The notes under the pieces: generated by a model | Told to the model about the DNA's origin: nothing | What the model saw: only the letters and a program-made list of their open reading frames with translations | Databases searched by the model: none | DNA from: Bacteroides sp. | GTDB lineage: Bacteria; Bacteroidota; Bacteroidia; Bacteroidales; Bacteroidaceae | DNA: 64,000 bases | Direction: 5' to 3' | NCBI GenBank assembly: GCA_021203515.1 | Contig: JAJQAY010000144.1 | Location: 1 to 64,000 of the forward strand | Position numbers and translations under genes: made by a program | In this document: piece by piece, positions 47,356 through 56,824 of the stretch | Layout: the number at the start of each line of letters is the position of its first letter | Position numbering within the stretch: the first letter of the stretch is position 1

Positions 47356-49140
47356 ATGATTTACGGGAAACTCAGTTTGAAAGACTGGCGCACGGCCATA
47401 GTAGCAGGCGAAGCGCCGCAGTCCGTTTTCGAGACTTACAGTCTGCGGCTTTTCTTTTACGGTACCATCTATAATAAAGATGTTTTCCAAACAGACTCCG
47501 ATTTTGCCCGTATAGCTGCCGATGCATACTTGCTAGACCTTAAAAACGGCTTTTCACGCCTCGACGGTTCGTTCACAATTGTTTATTTCTCCGAGGACGA
47601 ATGCGGCATCGTGCGTGACATGCACGGCACCCATTCCCCCGTCTATGTACATGCAAATGGAGAGTTTGCCACTTCCCTTAGTTATTTTGCGAAATACATT
47701 GACAAGAACGGCCTGAACACCCCTGCTTTGAGCCGTGCCCTGCAACGTGGATATATCCCTCAAGACAGTACGCCTTTATCCGATATTTGTCAGATAGAGC
47801 CTGGCCATTCCTATAAAATCTGTAAGCACCTTGCCGGTAGTGCCGATACCTTGCCGAACTATTCCGGTGGATACGCCGACATCCGTCCTGTCGTGGAGAA
47901 AGCGCCTGACGTAGAAGCCTATTCCCGTCGCTATGGCGAACTCCACGAACAAGCCATCCGCCGTCGCATAGGGAGCAGCAACCGTGTAGGCATCCTTTTG
48001 AGCGGTGGGTACGACTCCGGTTTCAACCTTGCCGCCTTGCGCAAGGTCTACGATGGCGAAATCAATTCCTACTCCGTTGGCTTTAAGGGAGATACATGGA
48101 CAGAGCTTCCTATGACCCGGTTGATGTCCGACACCTTTGGCACCCGCCATCACGAATACGAGATAGACAGAACAGAGATAAATGCCCTGCCCGACATCGT
48201 CCGTTTTCTTGGCGAGCCCTTCGTTGAAGGCGGACTTATGGTGAACTACTGTGCCATGCGCATGATAGGAGCCGACAAGCCCGAAGTCATTCTGGGCGGC
48301 GACGGCAGCGACCAATATTTCGGAACATCCGGCCGCGAAGTAGCACTCCATTACCTGGCAGCCCGCATGGGCATGCATCCTTTGCTTTGTAGCGTAGATA
48401 ATCTGCTGGGCGCAGCCTCCCTCGATACGGGCGGCAAACCGTCCCGCATCCATTTCCATTTAGACAAGATACTTCATATCCTGGAAGGCGAGCGCTTCGG
48501 CTTTTCCGACTCTGCCTTGTGCGAATTATTGCAGCATCCCCAAAAAGATTTTGAACGTGCAAAAACCGTAGAACCAGACATTCGCAGTTTCGAGCACCTC
48601 TATACCCAGCACGCATTAGTCTCCGATTTGGAGATTGTCATCAACCGTATCATCATCTACAAAGCCTCCCGCATGGCCCGAATGTTCGGCAACAACCTGA
48701 CTTTCCCCTTTATGGATTTAGACCTTTTCCACTTCCTGCAGCAGCTCCCCGTCGGCCTGAAGTGCAAAGGCGACAGCGTTTGGAAGATTGCCCGCGGACA
48801 ACTCACCTCAAAATATCTCCTGAAGTATCACTATAAACCCCTGCTGTCCCCCGCCATCGCCTCCAAGAAGAAGCAAGGAGGTTTTGCCCCTATGCCGTTG
48901 TTCTTCGCAGATGTGGCACAGCGTGCCCGCCTGAAAGATTTCATCCTTTCTTCCGGCATCTACGACAACTATCTTCGTCGGGATGCGATAGAGAAATTCC
49001 TAAGCGACTACGACCGTGAAGCCTTGCAGACGGGTGTCTGGTTCTGGTATCGTCAGAACCGGGCTTTGCAATACTTCAATTTGCTGGCGCTTGTCACGTG
49101 GTGGGAGGAGTTTGTAGAAGGAAAAGAAGTGCGGTATTAA
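47356..49140 (+). CDS. Asparagine-synthetase-like ATP-PPi protein lacking the glutaminase cysteine
   Basis: A 594-residue protein with an N-terminal Ntn-type domain (about 1-190) and a C-terminal adenylating domain with the PP-loop LLSGGYDSG (about residues 212-220) and GGDGSDQYFG. Residue 2 is Ile, not the Cys that glutamine-dependent asparagine synthetases need, so ammonia release from glutamine is unlikely. In sugar clusters such proteins may amidate or otherwise modify a sugar acid. It lies between glycosyltransferase genes, which suggests surface-glycan modification. The substrate is unknown. Confidence 0.82.
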   Translation: MIYGKLSLKDWRTAIVAGEAPQSVFETYSLRLFFYGTIYNKDVFQTDSDFARIAADAYLLDLKNGFSRLDGSFTIVYFSEDECGIVRDMHGTHSPVYVHANGEFATSLSYFAKYIDKNGLNTPALSRALQRGYIPQDSTPLSDICQIEPGHSYKICKHLAGSADTLPNYSGGYADIRPVVEKAPDVEAYSRRYGELHEQAIRRRIGSSNRVGILLSGGYDSGFNLAALRKVYDGEINSYSVGFKGDTWTELPMTRLMSDTFGTRHHEYEIDRTEINALPDIVRFLGEPFVEGGLMVNYCAMRMIGADKPEVILGGDGSDQYFGTSGREVALHYLAARMGMHPLLCSVDNLLGAASLDTGGKPSRIHFHLDKILHILEGERFGFSDSALCELLQHPQKDFERAKTVEPDIRSFEHLYTQHALVSDLEIVINRIIIYKASRMARMFGNNLTFPFMDLDLFHFLQQLPVGLKCKGDSVWKIARGQLTSKYLLKYHYKPLLSPAIASKKKQGGFAPMPLFFADVAQRARLKDFILSSGIYDNYLRRDAIEKFLSDYDREALQTGVWFWYRQNRALQYFNLLALVTWWEEFVEGKEVRY

Positions 49141-49150
49141 AAAAAAGTCT

Positions 49151-49158
49151 TATATTTG
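49151..49158 (+). promoter_or_regulatory. -7 box TATATTTG
   Basis: Exact consensus inside the cluster, 32 bases before the next glycosyltransferase; a possible internal promoter. Confidence 0.4.
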
Positions 49159-49189
49159 TTCCTATACAAAACCAAGTAGGTCCAAAAGC

Positions 49190-50227
49190 ATGAAAGTTTC
49201 CATCATTATTCCCGTTTACAACGTTTCCAAATACATAGAGCGTTGCCTCCTGTCTGCCCTGAACCAGACGTGGCAAGACTTGGAAATTATTCTGGTAGAC
49301 GACTGCACTCCCGATAATTCTATGGAGATAGCCCGCCGGGTCGTTGCGTCTCATGCGAGGGGAGGGATAGTGACTTTCCTGAAACATGATGAGAACCGGG
49401 GATTGTCGGCTGCCCGCAACACGGGTATTGCTGTGGCTCAGGGTGAATACGTTTATTTTTCGGATAGCGATGACTACCTTCCGGACAATAGCATGGAGCT
49501 ACTGGCAGACTCTGCCCTCAGATACTCCTCCGATTTGGTGGTGGGAAACTTTCAGATTACCGGTGCCGACCGTTGGGCACCTCCCTTGCAGCTTCCTACG
49601 GGCGTATTATCCGGGAGCAACGATATTCTTTCGTCCTATGCTCGTCGGGAGTGGTATGTAATGGCATGTAACAAGTTAGTGAACAAGACTTATCTGCTTC
49701 GTCATGAACTATACTTTCAGGAAGGCATTATTCACGAAGATGACTTGTGGTCGTTCAAGATGGCTTGCACTGCGCAAACTGTCAGTATCGTCAACCTTCC
49801 GACCTATTATTATTTTATGCAGCCCAACTCCATCATGCGTGCACCTTCGCTGCGAAATTTGGAATGTCGGGTAGCAGTTATCGGATACATGTACGACTAT
49901 ATATGCTCGGCAAAGCATTTATCTGAAAATCGCTTTGTATATTCGATATACGAGAATTCCAAAGCCGCCTACTTCGACCGCATTATCTATTTTACGAAAG
50001 ACACCGGCTTCCATTATCGCAGTTATCAGGCTTTCCGTCAGAAGAAATACATTTCGGCATGGAAGGCTGTCTGGCGCTTCCATCCGGGCATGGCATTGGT
50101 GCTGCGCAATCTGCACTATGCATTGCCCTGCCGTATGGGCTATCTCTATTTCAAACTCTTCGTGCAGATATCCTATTATTGGAAAGTATTGCCTATCAAA
50201 CTAAGGAAGTTGTTTCGCTTAAAGTAA
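49190..50227 (+). CDS. Glycosyltransferase family 2
   Basis: A 345-residue soluble or peripheral enzyme. The GT-A domain opens KVSIIIPVYNVSKYIERCL, has VDDCTPDN (nucleotide-binding Asp) and the metal motif FSDSDDYLP (about residues 88-96). The C-terminal third is less conserved and should bind the acceptor. It sits between the asparagine-synthetase-like gene and another GT2 gene, 10 bases apart. Confidence 0.9.
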   Translation: MKVSIIIPVYNVSKYIERCLLSALNQTWQDLEIILVDDCTPDNSMEIARRVVASHARGGIVTFLKHDENRGLSAARNTGIAVAQGEYVYFSDSDDYLPDNSMELLADSALRYSSDLVVGNFQITGADRWAPPLQLPTGVLSGSNDILSSYARREWYVMACNKLVNKTYLLRHELYFQEGIIHEDDLWSFKMACTAQTVSIVNLPTYYYFMQPNSIMRAPSLRNLECRVAVIGYMYDYICSAKHLSENRFVYSIYENSKAAYFDRIIYFTKDTGFHYRSYQAFRQKKYISAWKAVWRFHPGMALVLRNLHYALPCRMGYLYFKLFVQISYYWKVLPIKLRKLFRLK

Positions 50228-50237
50228 AACCCCTATT

Positions 50238-51347
50238 ATGGAGAAAAGCCCGGAAATATCAGTAATAGTCCCCGTCTATAAAGTGGAGAAATACTTGCCC
50301 CAATGTATCGACAGCATTCTTGCGCAGACACTCGCAGACTTTGAATTATTGTTGGTAGATGACGGGAGCCCTGACCGTAGCGGGGAAATCTGCGAGGAAT
50401 ATGCTCGGAGAGATAAGCGAATACGTGTTTTTCATCAGGAGAATGCGGGATTGAGTTGTGCGCGTAATGTGGGATTAAGAGAAGCGAAAGGAAAGTATAT
50501 ATCTTTTGTCAACTCGGACGATTATGTTACCCCGGATTATTTATGTGCTCTTTACGACGTTATGCAGCGGCAGCAAACAGATAGAGGAGTGGTAACTGGT
50601 AGCTTTATCAGACTTTTTCCAGACAAAGAAATTTTGTTTAATGTTCCCGAACTGTCATTGACTGCTTCGGATACCCACAAGTTGGTTACAGACCTTATAG
50701 ATAAAAGGATAATGTATGCATGTAGCAAGCTCTTCAGCAGAGAGTTAATTTGTTCGCGTGGAATACGGTTCGTTCCCGGCGTGTCTGGATTGGAAGATAT
50801 GTTGTTCATGCTGGACTATTGCCGTTATGCTGATTTTGTAGTGGTGAGGAATTTGCATAATTATTGCTACCGTGTGTTCTATTCCACAGAAGCGCTGTCA
50901 GTCCGCATTAATTCATATCGGCGTGAAGTCTCGGCCTATCGCGAATTTTTTGAAAGACTGAAATCCTATCAGTCTCATTTTGGATTGATGGACAAGGATA
51001 TGATAAAGGCATGGCAATCATTGACTGTATTTTTTCACAAGGTAATATTGTCCGTTTACGATAAGTCCAATAGATATACCCAAAAAGAACGGATTGCTGC
51101 GTTGCAAGAACTGTTGCAGCATGATAAAACCGCTATCCGGCAATATTATTTCCCGACTTATCTGGCCGATAAAATAGGCAAATATATGTTACTTTATGGT
51201 GGGGTAGATGTTTTGATAGTTGGATGTGCTTTTTGCAGAAGATTAGATTTAAGAAGATGTTTGGATATAATAAATAAGCTGTATGGTCGAGAAATCAATG
51301 AATATTTTATTTCTATATGTCAGAATGTTCCATCCTCATCGTGGTGA
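50238..51347 (+). CDS. Glycosyltransferase family 2
   Basis: A 369-residue protein with a classic GT2 start (ISVIVPVYKVEKYLPQCIDS), VDDGSPDRSG and the metal-binding region FVNSDDYVT, where Asn replaces the more usual Ser/Asp beside DD. The 3' end overlaps the next gene by about 50 bases, which suggests translational coupling. It is part of the surface-polysaccharide cluster. Confidence 0.9.
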   Translation: MEKSPEISVIVPVYKVEKYLPQCIDSILAQTLADFELLLVDDGSPDRSGEICEEYARRDKRIRVFHQENAGLSCARNVGLREAKGKYISFVNSDDYVTPDYLCALYDVMQRQQTDRGVVTGSFIRLFPDKEILFNVPELSLTASDTHKLVTDLIDKRIMYACSKLFSRELICSRGIRFVPGVSGLEDMLFMLDYCRYADFVVVRNLHNYCYRVFYSTEALSVRINSYRREVSAYREFFERLKSYQSHFGLMDKDMIKAWQSLTVFFHKVILSVYDKSNRYTQKERIAALQELLQHDKTAIRQYYFPTYLADKIGKYMLLYGGVDVLIVGCAFCRRLDLRRCLDIINKLYGREINEYFISICQNVPSSSW

Positions 51348-52467
51348 AATAGAGAGAGTCAGTGATTTACTCTGTCGTGAATTTATAAAAAGAGGACACC
51401 GTGTCTTTTTCTTGCATAGTGTGCGTGATGAGACGTTGATGGACTATCCATATCCTGCACCGCTTTCTTTTTTTCCGAATTCTTCTGTGCGCGAAGTAGG
51501 AGAGAATGGCGTGTTTTACCGGAATTTCCTGGAGAGCAATCATATTGACATTGTAATTAATCAAGATCCGTTTTCTTATCATGAACTATGTAGTTTTTCC
51601 AAAGGGATAAGGGGGGGTACATACTATATCTGTCATTCACTCTCATCCGTTCAATATCTACGATTATTTGTGGGCGCATACCATGCGGTTAAGGAACAAA
51701 TCTTTGTTGGAGAAGTTTAAGAGAGTAGCCCGCATCGTGAAAGTCCCTAAAATAAAAGCTGACTATTGGAACAATCTGAAAATCTGCTATGAAGATAGTT
51801 TTACCAATTCTGATTTATTATGTTTGTTGTCATATAAATTTGCTCCGGAACTGGAGAAATTGCATCTTTCCAATTTTGACAGAAACAAGGTAATCGCTAT
51901 TGGCAATCCCAACACATATCCTCCTCAGGAACCTTCTTCCAAGAAGAAACAGATACTATACGTTGGGCGGATTGAATGGTATCAGAAACGTGTTGACCGT
52001 TTGGTTTATATATGGAAGCATTTGTATAAAAGGTTCCTGATTGGGAACTGATTTTTGTGGGAGACGGACCCACAAGGAAGGAGCTTGAAGCAAAATTTGC
52101 AGCAATAGATAGAGTTTCCTTTGTAGGGTATCAGAACCCCGAACCTTTTTATAGGGATGCCAGTGTTATATGTTTGACAAGTGATTTTGAAGGGTGGGGA
52201 ATGGTGCTTACGGAAACTATGATGTTCGGTACCGTTCCGGTAGTTTTCAATTCCTATGCTGCTGTGACGGATATAATAGAGGACGGTGAAACGGAGCTGT
52301 TAGTACCACCGTTTTCGTGCTCCAAATATGTGAATGCGCTAAGAACGCTGATGGAAAATGAAGAGTTGCGCGGGCATATGTCGACGTCGTGCCGGGAGTC
52401 TGTACATCGTTTTGACATACAGAATATAGCGGATCAATGGGAAGATCTATTTAAGAATTTCTTTTGA
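51298..52467 (+). pseudogene. Glycosyltransferase family 4, two frameshifts
   Basis: Three segments make one 389-residue GT4 protein. The N-terminal Rossmann domain (MNILFLYVRMFHPHRGEIER) breaks at a G7 tract (51611-51617, one G too many), and VIHSHPFN follows. A second break near 52028-52032 (TATAAAAGG, one A short) leads into PDWELIFVGDGPTRKELE and the GT4 donor-binding motif SDFEGWGMVLTE. It overlaps the convergent flippase gene by 17 bases. Confidence 0.78.
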
Positions 52468-53986
52468 AAATGCGTCGGTAGAAGGTGCGCATTCCGTCGG
52501 TAAACAGTAGGAGCAGCAAGAAAGTTCCTGCTCCGTAGCTGACGGTAATGATGCCTGCATAGATAACCCAATGGGTGAACGACGTTTGCGGTTGATACGT
52601 TTCTATCGGAAAGAGAAAATGGCAGCCTATGGCGGGAAGAATGATTAGTACGATGTGTTTCGCATATCCCGTCCAGTAATGTGTTACGGAAGTTTTAAAT
52701 CCCTTGCTGTATAGGAAATAAGGCTTCCAGATACAGATAATCAGTATCAGGCCGACGATATTTCCCATCAGTACTCCAGGCAGTCCCCATAGGGAGCCGC
52801 CGATAATGGCGACCGCCAGGCTGATAATAATTTCTACGATAGGCGCCCATGTGTCGCTGAACAATCCGTAGCCGAATATGAACTGGTCGGTTGTCCCACG
52901 CGTATATGTAATAAAAGAATTGAAGATTATCAGATATAGGATAGTCTTGGGGAGCACATATTCGCTGCCCAGCCATAGTGCAATGAAAGGTTCTGTCAGC
53001 TGCATAAGCGCAAACGACAGAATGCCCGCTATCAGGAAGCGAATACCCAGCAGTTCCCAAAACACTTCCATAATACGTTTTCGATTACCCTCGGCAATGA
53101 GGTTTCCCACTCCGGCATCGCTACTTCCCAATAGATTGTTTACGAAAATGGTGATTTTGCCTATCACGAGCGTATAGTTGCCATAGAATGCAACCGTTTT
53201 CAGCGATACGAATGCATAAATAAGGAAGGGGACAGTCTGCCACTGTACAAAGCCGCCTAATTTATGTACAAACAGTTGCTTGGTGTATTTGATGACTTCC
53301 GGATATTTCTTGAACAGTTCTTTTCCCTGCTTCACATCACTTTTCAGCCACGGGTAAACTTGATTGACCTTCCAGTTAAGTATAATAGAGTAGGTGATGC
53401 CCAACAGCAGTTCCATTCCTATCCACAAATAGTAATTGCTTGTGTAGTACACTATTCCCATTTGCAGCAATGTCTTGAGGAGTGCTGCGCTTTGGTAGTA
53501 GGCCGTCACCACGTAGTTTCTCTGGTCGGCTCCCAGCAGCGTCTGTTTGTAGTTGGCAAAGTAGCCGATTAGCGAGGAAGCGAGATAGGAGAAGAAAGCG
53601 AAGTAGATGACGCCCAAGTCGAAGACATGGTTGGGAAAGATAAGCGGGAGGAAACATGCCATGATGCAGCCTGCCCCCAGGATGATAAAGCCAATCCAAC
53701 GATAGATATAGCCGAACACGGAGATTATCTCGTTTATCTTCTGCTCGTCGTGTGCAAACAGGGGTTTGTAGAGTATGTAGCCGATGGCGCTGCCTATGCC
53801 GAGCTCCGCCAGATTGAGAAATCCCAATAGGTTGAGGAGCGTGCCAGTCAGTCCCATGAAGTCGGTACCCAGCACATCTAGAAAGATTTTTCGGGAGAAG
53901 AAGGATACGGCCAGACTCAGCAGGTAGAAGATGAGGTTGACCCGGGCATTGAGTAATGACTTTTGTATACGTGATTCTTGTGGCAT
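52451..53986 (-). CDS. Polysaccharide flippase (Wzx/MATE-type)
   Basis: A 511-residue protein with about twelve to fourteen hydrophobic segments, starting LLNARVNLIFYLLSLAVSFFSRKIFLDVLG as in Bacteroides oligosaccharide translocases. It should move lipid-linked sugar repeats across the inner membrane. It is encoded on the strand opposite to its neighbours, so it is transcribed separately. A near-consensus -7 box (TACCTTTA) lies at 54009-54016. Confidence 0.88.
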   Translation of the reverse strand: MPQESRIQKSLLNARVNLIFYLLSLAVSFFSRKIFLDVLGTDFMGLTGTLLNLLGFLNLAELGIGSAIGYILYKPLFAHDEQKINEIISVFGYIYRWIGFIILGAGCIMACFLPLIFPNHVFDLGVIYFAFFSYLASSLIGYFANYKQTLLGADQRNYVVTAYYQSAALLKTLLQMGIVYYTSNYYLWIGMELLLGITYSIILNWKVNQVYPWLKSDVKQGKELFKKYPEVIKYTKQLFVHKLGGFVQWQTVPFLIYAFVSLKTVAFYGNYTLVIGKITIFVNNLLGSSDAGVGNLIAEGNRKRIMEVFWELLGIRFLIAGILSFALMQLTEPFIALWLGSEYVLPKTILYLIIFNSFITYTRGTTDQFIFGYGLFSDTWAPIVEIIISLAVAIIGGSLWGLPGVLMGNIVGLILIICIWKPYFLYSKGFKTSVTHYWTGYAKHIVLIILPAIGCHFLFPIETYQPQTSFTHWVIYAGIITVSYGAGTFLLLLLFTDGMRTFYRRIFKRNS

Positions 53987-54071
53987 TGCTTGGATGGACT
54001 GTTTGGTGTAAAGGTATATATTTTAATGCTGAAAAGAGGATGAAAACGAGACTTTTCTAGGATTTTATAAT

Positions 54072-54079
54072 TACTTTTG
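54072..54079 (+). promoter_or_regulatory. -7 box TACTTTTG
   Basis: Exact TAnnTTTG match, 54 bases upstream of the acyltransferase gene. Confidence 0.5.
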
Positions 54080-54132
54080 CCTCATATAAAGAACTCTTTA
54101 TACTGTAATTTGTAGATTTAAGACAACAAAAC

Positions 54133-55140
54133 ATGGCCAATCAGTCTAAGTCGCTTTCTGTAGAAACCCTGCGGGGCATTGCAATAATATTAGTAGTGAT
54201 GGGGTACGTCATCGGTTCCAGGTCCTCGGGCGGCATGAAAGTGGCGGACGATTCCATTTACAGATACCTTTATTGCTTGCTGGAGAATATCCGGATGCCA
54301 CTCTTCACGGTCATATCCGGGTGGGTATATGCACTCCATCCCGTGCGCAAAGAGGCTGTCGGGACATTCATCGCCAAGAAGACCCGGCGTTTGCTCTTAC
54401 CTCTGATTTTTGTGGGCACCACTTATTTCATCCTGCAAAATCTGATACCGGGAACCAATCACAAAGAGGCCATCCACGATATTTGGAGGATATACGTTTA
54501 TCCGTACACCTTCTTTTGGTATCTGCCGGCGCTGTTTCTTGTGTTTGCGAGTGTGGTTTGCCTGGAGCTCACCAACAGCCTGAGCACGTTGAAGAGATGG
54601 CTCATTGTATTGGCCGTTGCCTGGATGCTTTGTTTTTGTGAGCTTTCACATATCACACCCATTGGAATTTCCAATCTGTTTGCATTTAAGAACGCACTCT
54701 ATCTGGCCCCCTTCTTCATTTTGGAAGTAGGGCTTACCCGTTTTAAGCAGGCGCTCTACACCAAGCCGATGATAATGGTTTACGTTGTGGGAACTGTCGT
54801 AGGAATTATACTCCAGCAGGTTTATTACTTTTACGGTACGGCCCTCTATGAGCAGCTGCATCTCTCGGTGATTATAGGAATTTTCTCTACCGCGCTCATC
54901 ATGTACAGCAAATATGAGTCGGCATTCTTCATCCGCATTGCCCGCTATGCCTACACTATCTATCTGTTTCATGGCTTCGGCACGTCCGGTGGAAGAATTA
55001 TCCTGCAAAGGCTGCACGTATACAATGAGTTTGCCATCTTTATTTTTGCTACGCTCATTGCCATCCTTTTCCCGATATTAATTGAAAAGCTCTTCGTCAA
55101 GGTGAGAGTGCTCCGGGTTCTTTTTCTGGGGAAGAAATGA
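54133..55140 (+). CDS. Acyltransferase family 3
   Basis: A 335-residue membrane protein with about ten helices. The opening LSVETLRGIAIILVVMGYVIGS is the acyltransferase-3 signature, though the catalytic-type His usually found a few residues after LRGIA is not obvious here (GYVIG). Such enzymes O-acetylate or otherwise acylate surface sugars. It lies at the end of the first polysaccharide block and is followed by a palindromic element. Confidence 0.87.
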   Translation: MANQSKSLSVETLRGIAIILVVMGYVIGSRSSGGMKVADDSIYRYLYCLLENIRMPLFTVISGWVYALHPVRKEAVGTFIAKKTRRLLLPLIFVGTTYFILQNLIPGTNHKEAIHDIWRIYVYPYTFFWYLPALFLVFASVVCLELTNSLSTLKRWLIVLAVAWMLCFCELSHITPIGISNLFAFKNALYLAPFFILEVGLTRFKQALYTKPMIMVYVVGTVVGIILQQVYYFYGTALYEQLHLSVIIGIFSTALIMYSKYESAFFIRIARYAYTIYLFHGFGTSGGRIILQRLHVYNEFAIFIFATLIAILFPILIEKLFVKVRVLRVLFLGKK

Positions 55141-55152
55141 AACCGTTTAGAA

Positions 55153-55232
55153 TTTCAGATTTTAGATTTCAGATTTTAGAGTGATGCCTGACACATTGCG
55201 CAGCTCATAAATCTGAAATCTAAAATCTGAAA
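55153..55232. repeat. Palindromic element, CAGATTTTAGATTTCAG module
   Basis: Arms 55153-55179 and 55208-55232 are nearly perfect complements. The words match the element at 38925-39014. It follows the acyltransferase gene. Confidence 0.85.
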
Positions 55233-55269
55233 ATATGCATGTTCATAGGGCTGCCGGACTAAAAATCGT

Positions 55270-55277
55270 TATATTTG
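55270..55277 (+). promoter_or_regulatory. -7 box TATATTTG
   Basis: Exact consensus, 54 bases before the HEPN/MNT pair. Confidence 0.55.
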
Positions 55278-55330
55278 TGCATCTGTTTGGCGGATGAAAG
55301 AATAGATTATTGACAGATAAAAAGTGGAAT

Positions 55331-55752
55331 ATGCTGGAAATGAATGGAGAAGATGTACGTTGGAAACAGCGTTTTCAAAATTACGAGAAAGCCTTCAAAC
55401 GCTTGTCGCGTGCCATTGAAGTGGTAAAGGCGACTCCCGATGATGATTTGTTGCAGTCGGGGCTGGTGCAGACATATGAATATACCTTTGAGCTGGCGTG
55501 GAAAACATTGAAAGATTATCTGGAAATGGAAGGGTTCCTGCTGCGTTCGCCTCGCGAAACCATTCGTCAGGGGTTTCAGGGTGGGTATATTACGAATGCC
55601 GAAGATTGGTTGCAAGTATTGGCCGATCGCAACCTGACCGTTCATATCTATGACGATGAAATCATAATCCGTGTCCTGAAGGATATTTTGAACGCTGCTT
55701 CTTCATTCTCCAAGAGTTTTATAATGCCTTCAAAAGAAAAGAAAATGCCTGA
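55331..55752 (+). pseudogene. HI0074/HepT-like nucleotidyltransferase-associated protein, frameshifted
   Basis: Residues from MLEMNGEDVRWKQRFQNYEKAF match the HI0074 family of helical partners of minimal nucleotidyltransferases (ELAWKTLKDYLE, SPRETIRQGF, DRNLTVHIYDDE). Near 55690-55700 one base seems lost. The other frame continues CFFILQEFYNAFKRKENA and stops at 55752, overlapping the next gene by 8 bases, giving about 140 residues. As written, the frame runs on into the nucleotidyltransferase, producing an apparent fusion to 56041. The start could also be the ATG at 55340. Confidence 0.7.
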
Positions 55753-56070
55753 TTTTCAATGGGAAAAATGCGGGATAAGCGATAGGGATGGTAGGCGGGT
55801 GGTCGACATTCTGTCCGCTTTCGACGAAGTGCGCGAAGCCGTTCTCTTCGGTTCGCGTGCCAAAGGAAATTATAAGCCCGGGTCGGATATCGACATTGCG
55901 GTGAAAGGGGATGTATCCAAAGATGTGCTGTCACGCCTGCTTGCTGCTTTTGAAGAGTCGGTATTGCCCTATTTTGTAGATGTGGTGGCTTATGACAGCT
56001 TGAAAAATGAAGCCTTCCGGGGGGGCATGTGGATAGGGTAGGGCTGAATTTTTATAGACGGGCAAAATAA
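55745..56070 (+). pseudogene. MNT-type nucleotidyltransferase, partner of the HepT-like protein
   Basis: The ATG at 55745 opens MPDFQWEKCGISDRDG. The catalytic motif GSRAKGNYKPGSDIDIAV (GSx10DxD) marks a minimal nucleotidyltransferase of the MntA/HI0073 kind, which can AMPylate and silence a HEPN partner. A G7 tract (56019-56025) shifts the end: as written it stops at 56041, but the other frame gives HVDRVGLNFYRR to 56070, a normal C-terminus. With the upstream gene it forms a probable toxin-antitoxin or defence pair. Confidence 0.72.
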
Positions 56071-56071
56071 A

Positions 56072-56099
56072 AAAAGGGGAGCTTCAAACTCCTCCTTTC
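56072..56099. terminator. Bidirectional hairpin between convergent genes
   Basis: AAAGGGGAG / CTCCTCCTTT stem, with A residues on the left serving as the T tract for the minus strand. It separates the nucleotidyltransferase from the amidase. Confidence 0.6.
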
Positions 56100-56100
56100 G

Positions 56101-56544
56101 TTACCATATTTCCCTTTTCATCTCAAAGCACGGGCACCGCTTCGTCCACTCCATCGGCTCTACTTCTCCGTTACCGTTTAGGTCGGGACTGAGGTCCCGA
56201 TGCCCCACGATGCGGGCATCGGGATAGTCCATCAGCAATGCTCTGACCAGTACTCGCAGCGAATGGCGTTGCCATTCCGTCCGTGTGTCTTTCGGATTTC
56301 CGTAGTGGTCCAGACCGCCTTCATAGCAGATGCCTATACTGTGAGCATTGTAGCCACGGGCGTGGGCACCGACCCTCTCGACCGGGCGTGTAGTCAGGAT
56401 TTGCCCGTCGCGGCGAACGTAGAAATGATAGCCTGTGTCGTCAAATCCACGCAGGCGGTGGGCGACTTCGAGAGCTTGTCCGGTAAAGGGACGGTCCTCG
56501 CACGTGGCGCTACAATGAATTACAATCAGATTGATTTCTCTCAC
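56101..56544 (-). CDS. N-acetylmuramoyl-L-alanine amidase (T7-lysozyme type)
   Basis: A 147-residue amidase that cuts the bond between muramic acid and the peptide stem. Zinc ligands are visible as VIHCSAT near the N-terminus, and VGHRDLSPD followed by KRCPCF near the C-terminus. The start is taken at GTG 56544 (VREINLIVIHCS); the upstream extension in the same frame covers the smalltalk gene region and is not believed. There is no signal peptide. It is the last gene of the cassette, as in other Bacteroides. Confidence 0.85.
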   Translation of the reverse strand: MREINLIVIHCSATCEDRPFTGQALEVAHRLRGFDDTGYHFYVRRDGQILTTRPVERVGAHARGYNAHSIGICYEGGLDHYGNPKDTRTEWQRHSLRVLVRALLMDYPDARIVGHRDLSPDLNGNGEVEPMEWTKRCPCFEMKREIW

Positions 56545-56561
56545 CGTTCTTAAATTAAGAA

Positions 56562-56672
56562 TTAAAAAATAGGAGTACCGGTTGTCATTGCTTGTAAGCC
56601 CAGCGCGCTGAGTGCAGCCGTGGCGATGGTGATGACAAACTTCAAAATAGTGCTCCAAACAGATTTTTTCAT
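56562..56672 (-). CDS. Smalltalk protein
   Basis: A 36-residue peptide starting MKKSVWSTILKFVITIATAA with one hydrophobic helix (about 9-27) and a short polar tail. It matches the smalltalk family of tiny Bacteroides proteins usually found between an HU-type gene and an amidase gene, exactly its position here. The function is not established; a membrane peptide with a holin-like role beside an amidase is one speculation. Confidence 0.8.
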   Translation of the reverse strand: MKKSVWSTILKFVITIATAALSALGLQAMTTGTPIF

Positions 56673-56704
56673 GCTCATAATTTTTAGGTATTAAAACGTT
56701 ATGC

Positions 56705-56818
56705 ATTTACAATTTACCATGTACAATGTACAATTTGGCTGCGCTGTCACAATGTGTAATTCGGGCTGTGCTGTTACCCCGCATGGTTAAATTGTACTTT
56801 GTACATGGTAAATTGTAT
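56705..56818. repeat. Palindromic element, TTTACAATTTACC module
   Basis: Arms 56705-56737 and 56786-56818. The interior repeats GGCTGCGCTGT and carries CCGCATGG (56779-56786). Same family as 45470-45557. It lies between the HU-HIG and smalltalk genes. Confidence 0.85.
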
Positions 56819-56824
56819 ATCTCC

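Noticed and set aside
55331..56041. True HEPN-nucleotidyltransferase fusion protein
   Set aside because: The other frame gives a proper C-terminus for the first protein and an overlapping start for the second, so a one-base shift explains the fusion better.
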